64,000 bases of DNA, taken from the NCBI GenBank assembly GCA_910577945.1, contig CAJTNI010000006.1:13942-77941 (forward strand), read 5' to 3'. Both the position numbers and the translations under genes were made by a program. The notes beneath the pieces are model-generated. The model made no database searches. It was given only the letters and a program-made list of their open reading frames with translations, and was not told where the DNA came from. Below, piece by piece: positions 35,935-44,236 of this stretch. Source of the DNA: an uncultured Christensenella sp. (GTDB lineage: Bacteria; Bacillota; Clostridia; Christensenellales; Pumilibacteraceae). Each line of letters starts with the position of its first letter. Within the stretch, counting starts at the first letter, position 1.

Positions 35935-37566
35935 ATGAAAAGACCTAACGACGACGTAACCGAAATCGAACAGGACCGCGCTTTGGCGGCGGAGCTCGAA
36001 CAGTACGAGCTCCTTGCAAACTCCGCGCGCGAGCGCGAGGAGTTTTTGTGCGCGGCGGATACCAAGCTTTTGCGCGCGCTCGCGAGGAACGGCGACGGCG
36101 ACGCGACGGCGTTCTACATACTGCGGCGGCTCGAAGAGCAAACGCTCGCCACCAACGATATGAAGCTTTTGGACACGGCGATACGGTCGCTCAACGAAAA
36201 CGCCGCGCTCGTCGGCGCAAAGCTTTATCGCGACGGGTCGTTCAAAAACGCGGAAAAAGAAATTTTTTGCCTTGTCGCGCTCGAACAGTTCGGTTACGCC
36301 GACGCGCACAAGCGCATGCGCAAGCTTTATCGCGCCGCCTCCGAGCATGCGGACGCCGCCGATTGCGCCGTGCTCGAATGCGGATTGCTGTATTGGGCGA
36401 CGGAAATTTTGGCGAAAGGCGTGTTTACGGCGTACACCGTCGATATCGACCGCGCCGAAAAGCCCGTGCCCGATTATAAGCGCGCATACGCGGTAAACGT
36501 TCGCTTGACCAAGCGAAACGGCAGAGAGACCGAGACGGAACGGGTGTTTCTGGCGTACCTGCGCGACAAGCGTGCCGATACGGAGCGCGTCGTCGAACGA
36601 ACGTACTCGTTTATGGCGGATGCGGCGCGGCGTTACAACCTGCTTTCGGGCGATATATACGTGGACGGCAAGCGCGTAAGACATTTTGTGGGCGGCACGG
36701 AGAACGGCGCGGGCGGCACGGAAAACGACGGCGTGCACGTAATATCGGGCGTCGGGCTGAACGTAACCGTTTCCGACGACGGCTTGCTCGAAAACCGCAG
36801 CGACAAGTGCGAGCGGTGCGGCGGCATCGTGAATAGCGACGGCGTTTGCCGTGCTTGCGGGCACAGACGTACGCCCGCAAAAACAGATTCCGAAAATATC
36901 ACGGTCAGGCGCGGCAAAAGCATGGAAGCGTTGTTTTGTACGCAGTGCGGCGCGCCCGTCGCGCTCGACCGCGGCGGCAAAACCGCGCTGTGCTCGGCGT
37001 GCGGCACTACTTTTGCCGTCAAGGGCGACGCGCTCGCCGACGGTATCGTCGGGCTTAATTACAAGTCGCTGCGCGCGGACATGCCCGAGGATGCGGAAAT
37101 GCCCGATATAAAATTCGTTCGCGCGAAAATAGCGGACGATAAAATTTCGGCGGTGCTGCCGCACAACTTTATAGTTATGTCCGAACAGCTCCGTCGGCTC
37201 AAATACCCCATGAACGCGCCCAAGTACATATACACGACGCCCGACTCCAGCGTAAATTTGTGCTTTACTCCGGGCGAGCGGTTGGAGGAACGGGCGGTAT
37301 ACGATTTCGGCAGACAGATGCTCGCGGTCATGCGCAGCATGCACCCGCAAGCGCAATTCGGCGAAGCGAAATGCGCGGAGGCAAACGGCAAAAAAGTGTT
37401 CTCCTTCGACATGATAACCGTCGCGCTCGACCAACATATTTACAACTCGCTTTTTATTTTTTCGCTCGACGGCACGCGCGTTATCGGCTCGTGGAACTGT
37501 CTCGCAAAAGACCGCTGGTTTTGGTCGCCCGTTTTCGAACTTGCGGTAAAAACGCTCGATTTTTAG
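35935..37566 (+). CDS. Uncharacterised protein with two zinc ribbons
   Basis: A 543-residue protein that I do not recognise. Residues 1-170 are helical and look like degenerate TPR/Sel1-type repeats (LLRALARNGDGDATAFYILR). A middle beta/alpha part follows. Two zinc ribbons sit at about 295-370: CERCGGIVNSDGVCRACG and CTQCGAPVALDRGGKTALCS. The C-terminal 180 residues form a compact mixed domain (ISAVLPHNFIVMSEQLRRLK, ending SWNCLAKDRWFWSPVFELAV). No signal or membrane segment, so cytoplasmic. The double ribbon suggests nucleic-acid or protein binding. It is divergent from the ribosomal operon and has its own promoter. Confidence 0.75.
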   Translation: MKRPNDDVTEIEQDRALAAELEQYELLANSAREREEFLCAADTKLLRALARNGDGDATAFYILRRLEEQTLATNDMKLLDTAIRSLNENAALVGAKLYRDGSFKNAEKEIFCLVALEQFGYADAHKRMRKLYRAASEHADAADCAVLECGLLYWATEILAKGVFTAYTVDIDRAEKPVPDYKRAYAVNVRLTKRNGRETETERVFLAYLRDKRADTERVVERTYSFMADAARRYNLLSGDIYVDGKRVRHFVGGTENGAGGTENDGVHVISGVGLNVTVSDDGLLENRSDKCERCGGIVNSDGVCRACGHRRTPAKTDSENITVRRGKSMEALFCTQCGAPVALDRGGKTALCSACGTTFAVKGDALADGIVGLNYKSLRADMPEDAEMPDIKFVRAKIADDKISAVLPHNFIVMSEQLRRLKYPMNAPKYIYTTPDSSVNLCFTPGERLEERAVYDFGRQMLAVMRSMHPQAQFGEAKCAEANGKKVFSFDMITVALDQHIYNSLFIFSLDGTRVIGSWNCLAKDRWFWSPVFELAVKTLDF

Positions 37567-37792
37567 CGTTTTTGCCGCATTAGACGGCGATTTTCGCATA
37601 TTTTCGCGCTTTTTTCGCCTCGCCTTTTCTCGCGTCGCGCTCGCGTTAAATTTTAACGTTATAATTTCGATTGATTTAAATAACCATAAAATTATTTTAT
37701 AAGCGTTACTTATAAAGCGCTTTTTCGAGCAATATTCATGCTAATATTGTTATAGCTTATTTATATCAATTTTGTCTTGAACGGAGGTTAAA

Positions 37793-37984
37793 ATGGACGA
37801 TTCACATGTTTGCAGCTCTTGCGATTTTTTTAAACCGCACTTTGCGCGGGACGACAACGGGCAGCTATACGAGCTTTCGACGGGTCATTGCGCCAACCGA
37901 GCGATGAGCGTTGTTTTTGCGAGAAAGCATATAAAAAACGGCACGCCTTGTATGAATTGGCACGAAAAGGTTCATACGGAATAG
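37793..37984 (+). CDS. Small cysteine-containing protein
   Basis: A 63-residue protein with CSSCDFFKPHF near the start, HCANRAMS in the middle and GTPCMNWHEK near the end. The four Cys could form a zinc or metal site. A strong GGAGG lies 6 bases before the ATG. I do not recognise a family. Upstream (37567-37792) is AT-rich with no gene; ferritin follows 345 bp later. Confidence 0.7.
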   Translation: MDDSHVCSSCDFFKPHFARDDNGQLYELSTGHCANRAMSVVFARKHIKNGTPCMNWHEKVHTE

Positions 37985-38168
37985 GAAATAAACTTTAACG
38001 AGACCGTTTTGGAGCGCTTGGAGCAAATCGTCAAGCTATTGAAAATTTACAATAATATTTGAGTGATTGACCGCGCGCATTTAATTGCCGGGAATATTTT
38101 TTGCAATCGAGCGAGTTTTCCGATATCGAAAATCATTGCTTTTTTTCGCATTTGAGTTTATAATACAA

Positions 38169-38279
38169 GCGGATTTGCTTGCTTGCAATAGCAAATCCGC
38201 GCAGTATTTCAACACGACTGCATGTTTTCGCGAGAAAACACGGGCGGCGAATGCCGCAAGTCAAAGGCTTGCCTTTGAC
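38169..38279. promoter_or_regulatory. Hairpins and a perfect palindrome before ferritin
   Basis: GCGGATTTGCT and AGCAAATCCGC form an 11-bp hairpin stem at 38169-38200. GTCAAAGGCTTGCCTTTGAC at 38260-38279 is a perfect palindrome that overlaps the -35 box of ferritin. An operator role is inferred. Confidence 0.4.
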
Positions 38280-38297
38280 GCAGTCTAATGTTATAAT
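38269..38297 (+). promoter_or_regulatory. Promoter of ferritin
   Basis: TTGCCT at 38269-38274, 17 bp, TATAAT at 38292-38297. The ATG lies at 38329 with GGAGG in between. Confidence 0.65.
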
Positions 38298-38328
38298 ATC
38301 GGCAATGAATATTCGCACGGAGGTCGTA

Positions 38329-38847
38329 ATGTTAAAAGACAAAATTTCCAAACTGATTAACGAGCAAGTGAACAAAGAGCTGTATTCGGCTTATTTGTAC
38401 TTGGATTTCGCCAACTACTACGCCGACGCGGGGCTTGACGGCTTTGCGCATTGGTACGAGATTCAAGCGCGCGAGGAATGCGACCATGCGCTCATGATGC
38501 GCCGCTACCTTATCGACAACGGTGTTCGCGTCGCGTTCGACGCAATCGCCAAGCCCGACAAAAAGTTTGCCGATACCGTCGCGCCGCTCAAAGCGGGCTT
38601 GGAGCACGAGCAGTACGTCACCTCGCTGATTAACAATATATATTCCGAGGCATTCGCGATTAAAGACTTTAAGACCATGCAGTTCCTCGATTGGTTTATC
38701 AAAGAACAGGGCGAAGAGGAAAAGAACGCCGAGGACCTTCTCAAAAAAATGGAAGTTTTCGGCACGGACGCGAAAGGGCTTTACGCGCTCAATCAAGAGC
38801 TCGCCGCGCGCGTTTATACGCCGTCGCAAACGGGTCCCGCAATGTAA
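38329..38847 (+). CDS. ftnA: Ferritin (non-haem iron storage protein)
   Basis: A 172-residue four-helix protein. Ferroxidase ligands can be placed: Glu in NKELYSAYLYLDFANYY, Glu and His in REECDHALMMRRY, Glu in GLEHEQYVTSLIN, and Gln/Glu in FIKEQGEEEKNAEDLLKKME. It stores iron and detoxifies Fe(II). The start at 38329 is set by GGAGG 6 bases upstream; the longer frame begins within the promoter. A possible terminator hairpin (ATATAAAGCG ... CGCTTTATAT) follows at 38884-38920. Confidence 0.96.
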   Translation: MLKDKISKLINEQVNKELYSAYLYLDFANYYADAGLDGFAHWYEIQAREECDHALMMRRYLIDNGVRVAFDAIAKPDKKFADTVAPLKAGLEHEQYVTSLINNIYSEAFAIKDFKTMQFLDWFIKEQGEEEKNAEDLLKKMEVFGTDAKGLYALNQELAARVYTPSQTGPAM

Positions 38848-39005
38848 CAGGCGCGTCGACTATTCGGTGCGTATTTAACGATAGCTTTATATAAAGCGTT
38901 TTTCCGAAAGCGCTTTATATTGCGTTGCTTGTTTTTCAGCTTTCAATTATGTTTCTTTTGCGCCGACAGTCAACGCTATTCAAATTCAAAACGTAAATTT
39001 TAATT

Positions 39006-39034
39006 GCCCGCCGCGCCCCTGCCGCGGGCTTTTG
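39006..39034 (+). terminator. Terminator-like hairpin
   Basis: GCCCGC and GCGGGC enclose CCGCGCCCCTGCC and are followed by TTTTGCTTT. It lies 160 bp past ferritin and upstream of the small-RNA cluster. The rest of 38921-39190 shows no gene. Confidence 0.55.
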
Positions 39035-39197
39035 CTTTCACCAGCTTTGCCGTCGCTTGTTTTTTCGCTATAAGCTTGTATTTCCGTTTCCGCCTACCCG
39101 CGATTGTTTCGGCATATTGAAATATTTTATTTGCACGGATTTCTCTGCAAAATGCGGCGAGCGCGGCGCAAGTTTCAAAATATTTTAATTTATGCTA

Positions 39198-39296
39198 TTG
39201 ACTTTTTTCGGGTTGTGGTAATATAAGCGTATGGAGTCGATTTCGTTTCGGACGTTTGGTTGAGGGTTATTACCATCAATCGTCGATTCCTTTTTA
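39198..39296 (+). ncRNA. Putative small RNA unit A
   Basis: Promoter TTGACT (39198-39203), 18 bp, TATAAG (39222-39227). The transcript would begin near 39231. GGAGTCGA at 39233-39240 pairs with TCGATTCC at 39283-39290, closing the RNA, and TTTTT follows at once, so the closing stem doubles as terminator. An internal block TTCGTTTCGGACGT is shared with unit B. About 65 nt. Confidence 0.55.
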
Positions 39297-39363
39297 TGCC
39301 GATTTTTCGGGTTTGTCAAATGAAACGGTAACAGCGCCAAATATTTTAATTTTCATTTTGCTA

Positions 39364-39469
39364 TTGACTTTTTTACTTTACGGTAATATACTTATAGAAG
39401 AGGAGTTGGCTTCGTTTTGGACGTACGGGCTTGGTTCAGTTTGAACAGTGGCTGCCAACTCCCTTTTTT
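39364..39469 (+). ncRNA. Putative small RNA unit B
   Basis: Promoter TTGACT (39364-39369), 17 bp, TATACT (39387-39392). GGAGTTGG at 39402-39409 pairs with CCAACTCC at 39455-39462, then CTTTTTT. Inside are TTCGTTTTGGACGT, shared with unit A, and a small hairpin GTTCAGTTTGAAC. About 70 nt. Strongest of the three by promoter, stem and T run. Confidence 0.62.
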
Positions 39470-39482
39470 GTTTCTTAAATTC

Positions 39483-39528
39483 GGACGTGGAGACGGGGAC
39501 TATTGTCATCGTCCATGCGGCTTTTTTT
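39483..39528 (+). terminator. Extra hairpin with T run between units B and C
   Basis: GGACG at 39483-39487 could pair with CGTCC at 39510-39514; ATGCGGC and seven T follow. No promoter of the A/B/C type was seen, so this may be a decayed unit. Confidence 0.35.
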
Positions 39529-39592
39529 ATACCTAAAACTGTTTGTTAACCGTGATTGCGATGCATTGTCCCAACTATTTTCGTTTAACGGC

Positions 39593-39692
39593 TTGACGCT
39601 TTTTTGGAAATATGATTTATTTGCAATGGAGTTGCTTGCGCTACGGGCGTTTGGTCGGGAATTTTATTATCGACAACCAACTCCCTTTTTTT
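39593..39692 (+). ncRNA. Putative small RNA unit C
   Basis: Promoter TTGACG (39593-39598), 17 bp, TTTATT (39616-39621), weaker at -10. GGAGTTG at 39628-39634 pairs with CAACTCC at 39678-39684, followed by CTTTTTTT. The interior GGGCGTTTGGTCGGG resembles the GGACGTTTGGTTGAG of unit A. About 65 nt. Confidence 0.5.
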
Positions 39693-39814
39693 GTGCCTGA
39701 TTTCTGATTTTTAAAACGGCTGCTACGGAGAAATCGAGCACGCGCCGACGCGCGCCGCGTATTTGCGCACTGCCCTTGCCGACTGCGCGCCGACAGCTCG
39801 CGCAAATAATTTCG

Positions 39815-39853
39815 ATAAAAAATCCCCGACGCTCGTTTGTCGAGTATCGGGGA
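39815..39853 (-). terminator. Terminator of the 48-aa protein gene
   Basis: On the minus strand TCCCCGATACTCGACAAACG then AGCGTCGGGGA forms a stem followed by TTTTTTATC. It lies 33 bases past the stop at 39886. Confidence 0.8.
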
Positions 39854-39885
39854 GTGCGTAAAAAGATGTAGTCTTTTATCCGAGC

Positions 39886-40032
39886 TTATTTCGTAGCGTC
39901 GGACTTCTTGCTCTGAGTACGGCTCTTGCAGTCAACTTTCGAGCTGCCGCAAGCCTTAACGCCGTTGCTCTTCTTGGAACTGCACGCGCGCGTCGTAGAC
40001 TTTTTGGCGGCAGTCTTTTTCTCGTTAGCCAT
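39886..40032 (-). CDS. Small Lys/Cys-rich protein (48 aa)
   Basis: MANEKKTAAKKSTTRACSSK opens a 48-residue protein with 12 Lys and three Cys (CSSK, ACGSS, DCKS), also rich in Ser and Ala. GGGAGG lies 8 bases before the ATG at 40032 and a clean terminator follows the stop, so the unit is credible despite its size. I do not recognise a family. It is basic and could bind nucleic acid; the spaced Cys might bind metal. It faces the three small-RNA units on the other strand. Confidence 0.65.
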   Translation of the reverse strand: MANEKKTAAKKSTTRACSSKKSNGVKACGSSKVDCKSRTQSKKSDATK

Positions 40033-40134
40033 TTTCACTTCCTCCCTTAAATTTTCTTACGCAAGTTTAGTTTGTTCCTCACGCGCGATTTTATGCGCGA
40101 CTTGCAAAAATTTATCATCGTTTAAAAATACAAA

Positions 40135-40647
40135 AATTCGGATTTACTAAACCGTCGGTTTAGTAACACGGTAGGGTATTTGGAAAATTCTCTTGTTCGC
40201 AAAAAATATCGCGTGAGCGTGTCAAGATTACAAGCGACTGTGCGCCGAAATCGCAAACGCCCTATGCCGAAAAGTAACACGTGCGTCGATATAATAATCG
40301 GCGACGCGTATGCGAACAAAAGTTTTGCGAGCGCCCGCCGTTTTTGGACGGCTTGCGCCGCCGCGCGATAAGCTCCGCATGCTGTCGTTCCGCCGAGCTG
40401 TTCGCCCGCGCGCCTCTCTATCGTATCGCCGCGATTATTTTCGCAACATATTGCACGCGCAAATAATTTCCGCGTTTTCCTCGTCGTACGCGCACAAGTT
40501 TTTCAGCCGCATTTTCGCTCTGTGTTTTCGCGGCGCGTTCGCTTATAATCGTGCTATTATGCTTTCGGCGAGCAATTTTACCGCGTTAAATTATTTCCCG
40601 ATAATTCGGATTTACTAAACCGTCGGTTTAGCGACACGGTAGGGTAT
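40135..40647 (+). repeat. Paired 45-bp direct repeats bounding a non-coding block, copy A
   Basis: AATTCGGATTTACTAAACCG... runs 45 bp at 40135-40179 and again at 40603-40647, same strand, 468 bp apart. Each contains the dyad ACTAAACCGTCGGTTTAGT or its close variant and ends CACGGTAGGGTAT. The block before the second repeat (TTCGGCGAGCAATTTTACCG) and the flank after it (TTTTGTCTCACAGCGCC, to 40691) are shared with copy B at 52975-53456, which is inverted. No protein frame is supported. Confidence 0.85.
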
Positions 40648-40716
40648 ACGAAGCTTTTTCTTTTCGGTGTAAAATTTTGTCTCACAGCGCCTATTTAGGC
40701 TGTTTTCCATGCGCGC

Positions 40717-40758
40717 AAAAGCCCCGCCGCGATTATATATGCGTCGGGGCTTTTATTT
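40717..40758. terminator. Hairpin after repeat copy A
   Basis: AAAAGCCCCG.CGC pairs with GCG.CGGGGCTTTT around GATTATATAT, followed by TATTTTT. It could end a transcript that starts in the repeat block. Confidence 0.6.
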
Positions 40759-40769
40759 TTGATATTTAC

Positions 40770-41045
40770 TTAGGCAGTAGCGGCGATATTTGCTTCGGTT
40801 TTGGTGCATTACAGTCGGCGCATTGCTTTGTCAAAGCCGTTCGCACGTGCCGCAAGCACGCGCTTCGCGGCTTTTCCTCGCACAGCTTGCCTCTAATGCG
40901 CCAAAACTGCTGTTACGGGATTTCCGTCCGAGACAAGGCAAATGAGCGAAGTCGTAGCATCGGCGCTACTGCGAGCGAGTTTAACGCCGTATCGGACGGA
41001 AATAACCGTCCCTCGGGCGGAGCAAATATGCTCGCTACTGCCTAA
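40770..41045. repeat. MITE-like element, copy 2 (inverse orientation)
   Basis: The ends TTAGGCAGTAGCG and CGCTACTGCCTAA are inverted repeats. The sequence aligns in reverse with 18378-18661 over its length (for example TTCGGTTTTGG.GCATTACAG, CGCACGTGCCGCAAGCACGC-like parts), with small differences, showing two diverged copies of one family. Confidence 0.88.
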
Positions 41046-41063
41046 CCGACTGTCGCTACGAAT

Positions 41064-42020
41064 TTATTTCTTTTTGGCTTTTGCCTTGGCGGCAATCGCG
41101 TTCTTTACGTAATCGACGCGGCGGCGACGGTCGTTGCGCGTAAGCAAGGCGACGTTCATGGCGTAGATTATCAGCTTTTGCGCGCCGTCGATATTGGTTT
41201 CCGTTACTGTCAATCGCGTGGGCAGCTCGGCATCGTCCGCTTTTTCCGCACCGAGCTGCTTGGGCGCGGTTGCGGGGTCGATATACAAGCGCAATTCGAT
41301 GCTGTCCTCGCCCAACGCCAACGCCGCTTTCTTCTCAGTGCCGAACAGGAACGTTTCTTCCTCTTTGGTTATTTTGGCTTTTATGCCCGGGTACGACAGC
41401 ACGGTATTTTTAAGCTCGTTGTATACGCCGTGCAAGTTTTTTGCCGCTATAAGTCTGTCGATAAACGGCTTGACCGCTTTTTTGGACTTTGCCGCCGCGG
41501 TCTTGGGCTTTTTTTCTGCTACTACATCGTTTGCGACGGGCGCTTGCGGTTGTTCCTTTTCGGTTTCGACGGGTTTTGCCGCGATTTCCTCGGTTTGTTC
41601 CGCTTTTTCTGCCGTTTCGCCTTTATCTTGCTCGGGCTCTGCGGTCTCGTTTATCGTTTCGACAGGCGTTTCGGCCGTTGCGTCGGGTGTTTGCTCCGCC
41701 GTTTCGGTCGGAACGGTATCGACGCTTTCGGTATCGGCTGCGACTGCGGGCGGTTCGGGCGCGGGCTCGTCGTTCTCCGAGCTCGGCGCGGGCGCTGTCG
41801 TATTGTCGTTGCCGTCGCTTTGCTCGGGCGGTTCGACTTCTGTCGCCGCCTTGGCTTCCGCTTCCCGCTTTTCTTTGGCTTTCCTGCGCTTGCCCGATAC
41901 TACTATATATACCGCAAGCGCGGCGAATACCAATACCAAGCATATCACGCCGACGATATAGTACCACGGACTGTCGGGATTTATAAAGGCGTCCGACGCC
42001 GCCGAAATAATGTTTGTCAT
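41064..42020 (-). CDS. Single-pass membrane protein with acidic linker
   Basis: A 318-residue protein. One membrane helix at about 20-42 (YYIVGVICLVLVFAALAVYI) is followed by a basic stop (KRRKAKEKR), a 120-residue Glu/Pro/Ala/Thr linker and a folded C-terminal domain from about 190 (FIDRLIAAKNLHGVYNELKN, TEKKAALALGEDSIELRLYI). That domain recalls a module often repeated in clostridial proteins (pattern RL..A......Y..LKN.LLSY....R...E.F), recognised from memory. By charge the linker and domain face the cytoplasm. Function unknown. AGGAG lies before the ATG. Confidence 0.75.
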   Translation of the reverse strand: MTNIISAASDAFINPDSPWYYIVGVICLVLVFAALAVYIVVSGKRRKAKEKREAEAKAATEVEPPEQSDGNDNTTAPAPSSENDEPAPEPPAVAADTESVDTVPTETAEQTPDATAETPVETINETAEPEQDKGETAEKAEQTEEIAAKPVETEKEQPQAPVANDVVAEKKPKTAAAKSKKAVKPFIDRLIAAKNLHGVYNELKNTVLSYPGIKAKITKEEETFLFGTEKKAALALGEDSIELRLYIDPATAPKQLGAEKADDAELPTRLTVTETNIDGAQKLIIYAMNVALLTRNDRRRRVDYVKNAIAAKAKAKKK

Positions 42021-42125
42021 GTTTTCTCCTCGGCAAAATTATACTAAATTCGCCGCTTTTTGTCAAGCCGAACGTTTATTTTGTCGGTTTTCTCTCGCGT
42101 TTCGCCGTCGCGCGCCTTCACATTC

Positions 42126-42629
42126 CTATTTGCCGAAGATTTCGCGCTCGGCTGTGCGCGCAATGTCGCGCTCCTTAATCACGTTCTTTTTTTCGTACTG
42201 CTTTTTGCCTTTGGCGAGCGCGATTTCCACTTTGACGAACCGACCCTTGAAATACATTTTGACGGGCACGATTGTAAAGCCTTTTTCGCGCGCTTTTTCC
42301 GCCAATCGCGACACCTGCGTCTTGTGCAAAAGCAAGCGGCGCGAGCGTCTGGGGTCGGGCGCAAACGCGCCTACGTTTTTATATTGCGTAATTTGGCAAT
42401 TTTTCAATTCCAAATTGCCGTTTTCTATATGACAAAAGCTGTCGCGCAGCGATACGTCGCCGTTCTTTACCGATTTAACCTCCGAGCCTTCGAGCGCGAT
42501 ACCCGCCTCGATAGTTTCCACAAAGTAATAATCGAAAATCGCCTTTTTATTTACCGCGACGGGCGCTTGTTTTTGCGCGCTCTTTTTTTCCGACGCCTTT
42601 TTTGTTTTACGTTCCGTCTTATTTTTCAT
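42126..42629 (-). CDS. smpB: SsrA-binding protein SmpB
   Basis: A 167-residue protein. After a Lys-rich head of about 27 residues it matches SmpB: YYFVETIEAGIALEGSEVKS, FCHIENGNLELKNCQI and the basic C-terminal region. SmpB brings tmRNA to stalled ribosomes. Its ATG overlaps the mnmE stop (TAATG). No ssrA gene was seen nearby. Confidence 0.96.
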   Translation of the reverse strand: MKNKTERKTKKASEKKSAQKQAPVAVNKKAIFDYYFVETIEAGIALEGSEVKSVKNGDVSLRDSFCHIENGNLELKNCQITQYKNVGAFAPDPRRSRRLLLHKTQVSRLAEKAREKGFTIVPVKMYFKGRFVKVEIALAKGKKQYEKKNVIKERDIARTAEREIFGK

Positions 42630-43957
42630 TATTTACCTACGCAAAATCGCTCGAAAACCGAGCCGATTACCTTTTCGTCGGCTTGCCCGCCGTATAATTC
42701 GACGATTGCCGAATACGCTTCGTACAACAACGCCGCGACTATTTCCAGCCCGCCCTCCTTTTTGTGCTCGATTTTTGCCGCTTTGCAGCTCTCCAAGCAC
42801 TTTTTAACGCATGCGTACTGCCTGTAATTGCAAATTTCGCCGTAATCCTTCGGGCAAAGCTCGTATAAAAGCTGTTTCAACGCGACTACGTTTATGCCGT
42901 TTTTCGCGCTCATTCGTAAAATTCCGTCGCTTTCCGCTCTTTTGTATTCCGTTCCGACGTCCGCCGCGCCGTCGCATTTGTTCTTTATTTTTATTACGCG
43001 GCACTCGCACTCAAACTCGACCGTCGCTTTGCCGTCCGTAACAAGCACGACTGCGTCTGCGGATTTTGCCGCCGCCTTGGCGCGGTCGATACCTATTTTT
43101 TCCACCTCGTCGGTCGTGCCGTCGTTTAGCCCGGCGGTGTCTGTAATCTTGAATTTTCTGTCTTTATATATATATTCGCCGTCGATTATATCGCGCGTCG
43201 TGCCCGCTATCGCCGTTACTATCGCCCTGTCGCTCCCCGTCAACGCGTTTAACAGCGTCGATTTTCCCACGTTCGGCGCGCCGATTAGCGCAACCTTGAA
43301 GCCGTCGTTGGCAATTCGTCCGCCCGCAAAGCCGTCAAGCTCAGTTTGCAGCGTTTGTTCGACGAAATCGAGCGTTTGCTCGACGTCGTTGAGCAGAGCG
43401 TCGTCTATTTCGTTTTCCTCCAACTCGTCGCTGTAATGCAAAACCGCCTCAATCGAGCTTAGCGCCCTGTTCAGCCTCTTTTCCACCTCGCTCAGCGCCG
43501 TAAAGCCGCCGTCGTACCGCAAATTGCCGTACTTTAAGCCCTCCGCCGTTTGCGCGTCTATTACGTCCGCCAACGCCTCGCATTGCATTAAATCGAGCTT
43601 ACCGTTTAAAAACGCGCGCCGCGTGAACTCGCCTTTTTCGGCAATCCGCGCGCCGCCGTCGGTCAGCGCTTTTATAATAGCGTCGCAAATCAGCGTGTTT
43701 CCGTGCGGGTACAGCTCCACGGTGTCCTCGCCCGTATACGTTTTGGGCGCTTTGAAGCTCGCCGCCATCAAGTTTTCGACAAAATCGCCGTTTTTAAACG
43801 TGTTATAGCTTATTTTTCCGTTCTCGGTCGGGCGCTTCAAAAAGCGCCCGACTAGCTCTATACAGCCCGCGCCGCTTACTCTTATCACTGCGACCGCCGA
43901 CCGTCCGTACGGGGTCGCGAGCGCGGTTATAATATCGTTTTTGTTGTTTGTGTTCAT
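42629..43957 (-). CDS. mnmE: tRNA modification GTPase MnmE
   Basis: A 442-residue enzyme that with MnmG installs the wobble-uridine modification of tRNAs. N-terminal folate-binding part: ITALATPYGRSAVAVIRVSG, AYTGED-type YTGEDTVELYPHGN. GTPase motifs: GAPNVGKST, DTAG, NKCD. The end FERFCVGK has the conserved catalytic Cys. mnmG is not in this window. Next to rsmG and parB it marks the origin-near gene group of Bacillota, in a rearranged form. Confidence 0.97.
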   Translation of the reverse strand: MNTNNKNDIITALATPYGRSAVAVIRVSGAGCIELVGRFLKRPTENGKISYNTFKNGDFVENLMAASFKAPKTYTGEDTVELYPHGNTLICDAIIKALTDGGARIAEKGEFTRRAFLNGKLDLMQCEALADVIDAQTAEGLKYGNLRYDGGFTALSEVEKRLNRALSSIEAVLHYSDELEENEIDDALLNDVEQTLDFVEQTLQTELDGFAGGRIANDGFKVALIGAPNVGKSTLLNALTGSDRAIVTAIAGTTRDIIDGEYIYKDRKFKITDTAGLNDGTTDEVEKIGIDRAKAAAKSADAVVLVTDGKATVEFECECRVIKIKNKCDGAADVGTEYKRAESDGILRMSAKNGINVVALKQLLYELCPKDYGEICNYRQYACVKKCLESCKAAKIEHKKEGGLEIVAALLYEAYSAIVELYGGQADEKVIGSVFERFCVGK

Positions 43958-44236
43958 AAGTGCTGTTTTTTATGTGCAAAACCCTTTTTCCAAAGGCGTG
44001 TTTTTGTTGTTTTCTTTTATTTTTTCAGTTGCCGTTGTTCATTACTCATTTGTTATGTGCGTCTGCTGTGCGTCGTTTTTTCGTTTCTGTGCGTTATTTT
44101 TTTTGTCCGACGCGCTACCGATTGTTAACCGACCGCCGTTATTGCGCTATATGTAGTAATTTTGCGCCGCTTGTGCACATTTACACCGTCCTTAATACAA
44201 TCTTAACCAAATAAATATAATATATAACTCAACACA
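43958..44236. other. T-rich intergenic stretch
   Basis: 279 bp rich in T on the plus strand between rsmG and mnmE, with no supported frame and no clear terminator. It separates the lepB-degV-rsmG run from mnmE-smpB, so a promoter for mnmE is expected here but none stands out. Confidence 0.4.

Noticed and set aside
40135..40647. CRISPR-like repeat-spacer pair
   Set aside because: Only two repeats with a 423-bp interval; no cas genes, and the interval ends are conserved between copies.
41178..42047. Long plus-strand frame opposite the membrane protein
   Set aside because: It is the antisense of the acidic-linker protein; the sense frame has a signal-like head, membrane helix and ribosome site.
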